64,000 nt of DNA. Origin: Mytilus trossulus. Its lineage: Eukaryota; Mollusca; Bivalvia; Mytilida; Mytilidae. Within the stretch, counting starts at the first letter, position 1. Every line of letters begins with the position of its first letter. Of the stretch, positions 61,201 to 64,000 are shown one piece after another. Where the stretch lies: the NCBI RefSeq assembly GCF_036588685.1, contig NC_086382.1, positions 5,649,467-5,713,466 on the forward strand, in the 5' to 3' direction. A program made the translations under genes and the position numbers. Below the pieces are notes generated by a model, which worked only from the letters and a program-made list of their open reading frames with translations, was not told the origin of the DNA and did not search any database.

Positions 61201-64000
61201 GGACCTAAGAGGTGAAATCAGGAAATATAGAATCTGTACTTTGGCAACTTCCCTGAATGATCTGATGGTGTCAATTTGTCAAATAGCATAAAACTAAAGG
61301 ATTTAAACTTTTATTTGATAGAATTTCTGCAAAAATTACCAATTTTGGCATTATATGGTCAAAATAAGCATTTCATAGCTTTTTCAATTTTGATGCATAA
61401 GTGGCATTTTGACTTTCTATCTGACATGTTTTCATGTGTCAATTTTTGTGTTTCTATGCTTTAATCCAGTTGTATTACTCATTTGTGAACTCTGAATCTA
61501 CAGAAAAGAAGATTATCTCAGACAATATGAGCAAAGTGTGTTGTATAAATGACCCTCATCTAACGCCCTGTTTGGATCAAGTTAAATGTGAGGAGCATGG
61601 TACATAAAAGTTGAAGTCCATAATAAAGACCTCACTAAAATTGTATAAAAAGCATTTAACAATGTCTTTTGTACCTGTTTCATTTCACATAATATCTTTC
61701 TTTACCTCTTTAGGATACCATGTGGTTCAAATATAAGCCTGTTGAGACTAAAATTGATGCAAGTATTTCACTAAAAAGTGAAAAATCTTTGTATCAGACC
61801 ATACTGTCTGCTCAAAAAGTTGAATGTAATAGGCTTTTTGTGCTCAGATTTATTGTATCATGTCACCTGAGTATAGAAATGATAGAAAAGACACAATTTT
61901 TTTATTTCCTATAGCTTCAATATGCATTTTTAAATGTAAATATGTGCTATGGCCTAAATTGACCCTAAATTATTTTTAGTCATACTTGGCCTAAGACCCT
62001 TTTAAACTAATATGATATGTTATTTGTAAGTTTTCTTTCCATTTAAAGTACATTAAGTACATATGTAAGGATTATTTATAATCAAAAAGCTTCACAAATT
62101 TAAAATTGCTGGAAAATATTACATCTTCATGTAAGGCTCCCCTTCATTGGAAAACCTTCATTTTTAGGCACAGGCTCATATAAATTTGACTTTTGAAAAA
62201 TTATGCTAAGTCTGATATATAAAATGAGTACTGTATTGCTTTAAATACATGATGTATTATATATTAAGGCATTTTAAAGTATATTTTTGCAATATTTTAA
62301 TTTTAAAAGCCCCAAATGTTGATAGTTGAAATTTCTCAATTTTAACGTCCAAATTTAACACGTAAAGTTGAATATAGAATTAATCATAGTGTCTATAATA
62401 TATATCCTATTGCTATGAAACTTTGTAAGCAGTCTTATAATATATTAAGCTTTTGTCATACCAAGTTTTATAAAGATTGGGCAACTTTTTCTATCCTATT
62501 AGGTCCGAGTACACAGTTATCGTCCTTTGATTTTCGTTGTCCACGAATATAGTCCTTAATGTGGACAGTGTGTTACTTGCCAATTTATGTTATACCCCTT
62601 CCAAATTTAATTCTCCATGTTTTATGCCTCATATAGCAAGTTGGGGGGTGAAATGACACTGTAAAAAAATTTGGGTCATAAATATTTAGGTAAAGTAGTG
62701 ATTAGGTCCAGCTGAAAAAGGTCAAAAATTAGCACTTCGGAAGCTGTCAAAAGATTTCAAGACCCCCTTAACACAAAATTGTCCATATTTTGAGTTAGAG
62801 CTGATGAAGTTTTCTATAATTTTGATATAATTTGTCCCAAAAGTAGTACAACACACTGTACAAATGTTATTGAGAAAGCGCAGGTGAGATTTTTTTTATT
62901 TACATTTATTGTCTAAAAGAAATGCACTACGAAATAACTGTGTACTCGGACCTAAGAGGTGAAATCAGGAAATATAGAATCTGTACTTTGGCAACTTCCC
63001 TGAATGATCTGATGGTGTCAATTTGTCAAATAGCATAAAACTAAAGGATTTAAACTTTTATTTGATAGAATTTCTGCAAAAATTACCAATTTTGGCATTA
63101 TATGGTCAAAATAAGCATTTCATAGCTTTTTCAATTTTGATGCATAAGTGGCATTTTGACTTTCTATCTGACATGTTTTCATGTGTCAATTTTTGTGTTT
63201 CTATGCTTTAATCCAGTTGTATTACTCATTTGTGAACTCTGAATCTACAGAAAAGAAGATTATCTCAGACAATATGAGCAAAGTGTGTTGTATAAATGAC
63301 CCTCATCTAACGCCCTGTTTGGATCAAGTTAAATGTGAGGAGCATGGTACATAAAAGTTGAAGTCCATAATAAAGACCTCACTAAAATTGTATAAAAAGC
63401 ATTTAACAATGTCTTTTGTACCTGTTTCATTTCACATAATATCTTTCTTTACCTCTTTAGGATACCATGTGGTTCAAATATAAGCCTGTTGAGACTAAAA
63501 TTGATGCAAGTATTTCACTAAAAAGTGAAAAATCTTTGTATCAGACCATACTGTCTGCTCAAAAAGTTGAATGTAATAGGCTTTTTGTGCTCAGATTTAT
63601 TGTATCATGTCACCTGAGTATAGAAATGATAGAAAAGACACAATTTTTTTATTTCCTATAGCTTCAATATGCATTTTTAAATGTAAATATGTGCTATGGC
63701 CTAAATTGACCCTAAATTATTTTTAGTCATACTTGGCCTAAGACCCTTTTAAACTAATATGATATGTTATTTGTAAGTTTTCTTTCCATTTAAAGTACAT
63801 TAAGTACATATGTAAGGATTATTTATAATCAAAAAGCTTCACAAATTTAAAATTGCTGGAAAATATTACATCTTCATGTAAGGCTCCCCTTCATTGGAAA
63901 ACCTTCATTTTTAGGCACAGGCTCATATAAATTTGACTTTTGAAAAATTATGCTAAGTCTGATATATAAAATGAGTACTGTATTGCTTTAAATACATGAT

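Larger units (their letters stand above)
28493..64000. repeat. Tandem satellite array, 1747-bp unit, 21 cores
   Basis: Each full unit is a 454-bp MITE plus a 1291-bp core (counted from TA) plus one extra TA, giving 1747 bp. Cores start at 28919, 30666, 32413, 34160, 35907, 37198, 38945, 40236, 41983, 43730, 45483, 47230, 48977, 50724, 52471, 54218, 55965, 57712, 59459, 61206 and 62953. The last runs past the window end. Two steps are only 1291 bp (MITE missing) and one is 1753 bp (6-bp insertion at 44848-44853). Single-base changes found by eye: 32536, 35455, 38662, 41515, 46210, 51379, 52182, 53788. The rest looks identical. No gene is supported in the core; it is not recognisable as rDNA, 5S or histone repeats. 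Such uniformity means very recent amplification, ongoing homogenisation, or an assembly effect. Confidence 0.97.

Noticed and set aside
28493-64000. Regular spacing reminiscent of a CRISPR array
   Set aside because: The repeats are 1.7 kb long, contiguous and without unique spacers, and the genome is clearly animal.
28493-64000. Ribosomal, 5S or histone gene tandem array
   Set aside because: No rRNA-like or histone-coding sequence is visible in the unit, which is AT-rich with stops in all frames.

Overview
The window is nuclear DNA from an animal, most likely a marine bivalve and probably a mussel (Mytilus). It is AT-rich. It holds long single-exon RING/B-box/coiled-coil genes of the TRIM type, which are greatly expanded in bivalves. 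It also holds several short dispersed repeats that I recognise from mussel genomes. The organism call is inference from remembered repeat families, not a database result. No tRNA, rRNA, CRISPR or prokaryotic operon structure was seen.

Left part, 1 to about 27.7 kb: a tandem cluster of five TRIM-like E3 ubiquitin ligase genes, all on the minus strand. Three have intact intronless reading frames (392-2326, 7541-9478, 14617-16545). Two are broken: 19977-21920 has two frameshifts, and 25275-27220 has two nonsense codons, an 11-bp frameshifting duplication and a lost RING zinc ligand. The cluster grew by segmental duplication. A block of about 4 kb at 5689-9990 is repeated at 23721-27720, and a partial third copy starts near 17370. 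Small scrambled TRIM remnants lie next to several of the genes. Between the genes are fragments of one retroelement family (reverse transcriptase C-terminus plus 3' UTR), short inverted-repeat elements, a near-perfect 24-bp hairpin and small tandem duplications. If expressed, the intact proteins would be cytosolic ubiquitin ligases with a C-terminal beta-propeller-like recognition domain. Several genes with matching architecture suggest a family evolving by birth and death, as expected for innate-immune recognition.

Right part, 28493 to the window end: a very uniform tandem array. The usual unit is 1747 bp. It consists of a 1291-bp core (counting one TA) and a 454-bp inverted-terminal-repeat element (MITE-like) with its own TA. 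There are 21 cores (the last cut by the window end) and 19 copies of the MITE. Two core-core junctions lack the MITE and show the exact empty site. The array begins precisely at the left end of a MITE that differs from the others by a 28-bp deletion. By eye the units differ by only about eight single-base changes and one 6-bp insertion over 35.5 kb. This satellite with a nested transposon, two empty sites and a transposon-defined edge is the most unusual feature of the window.
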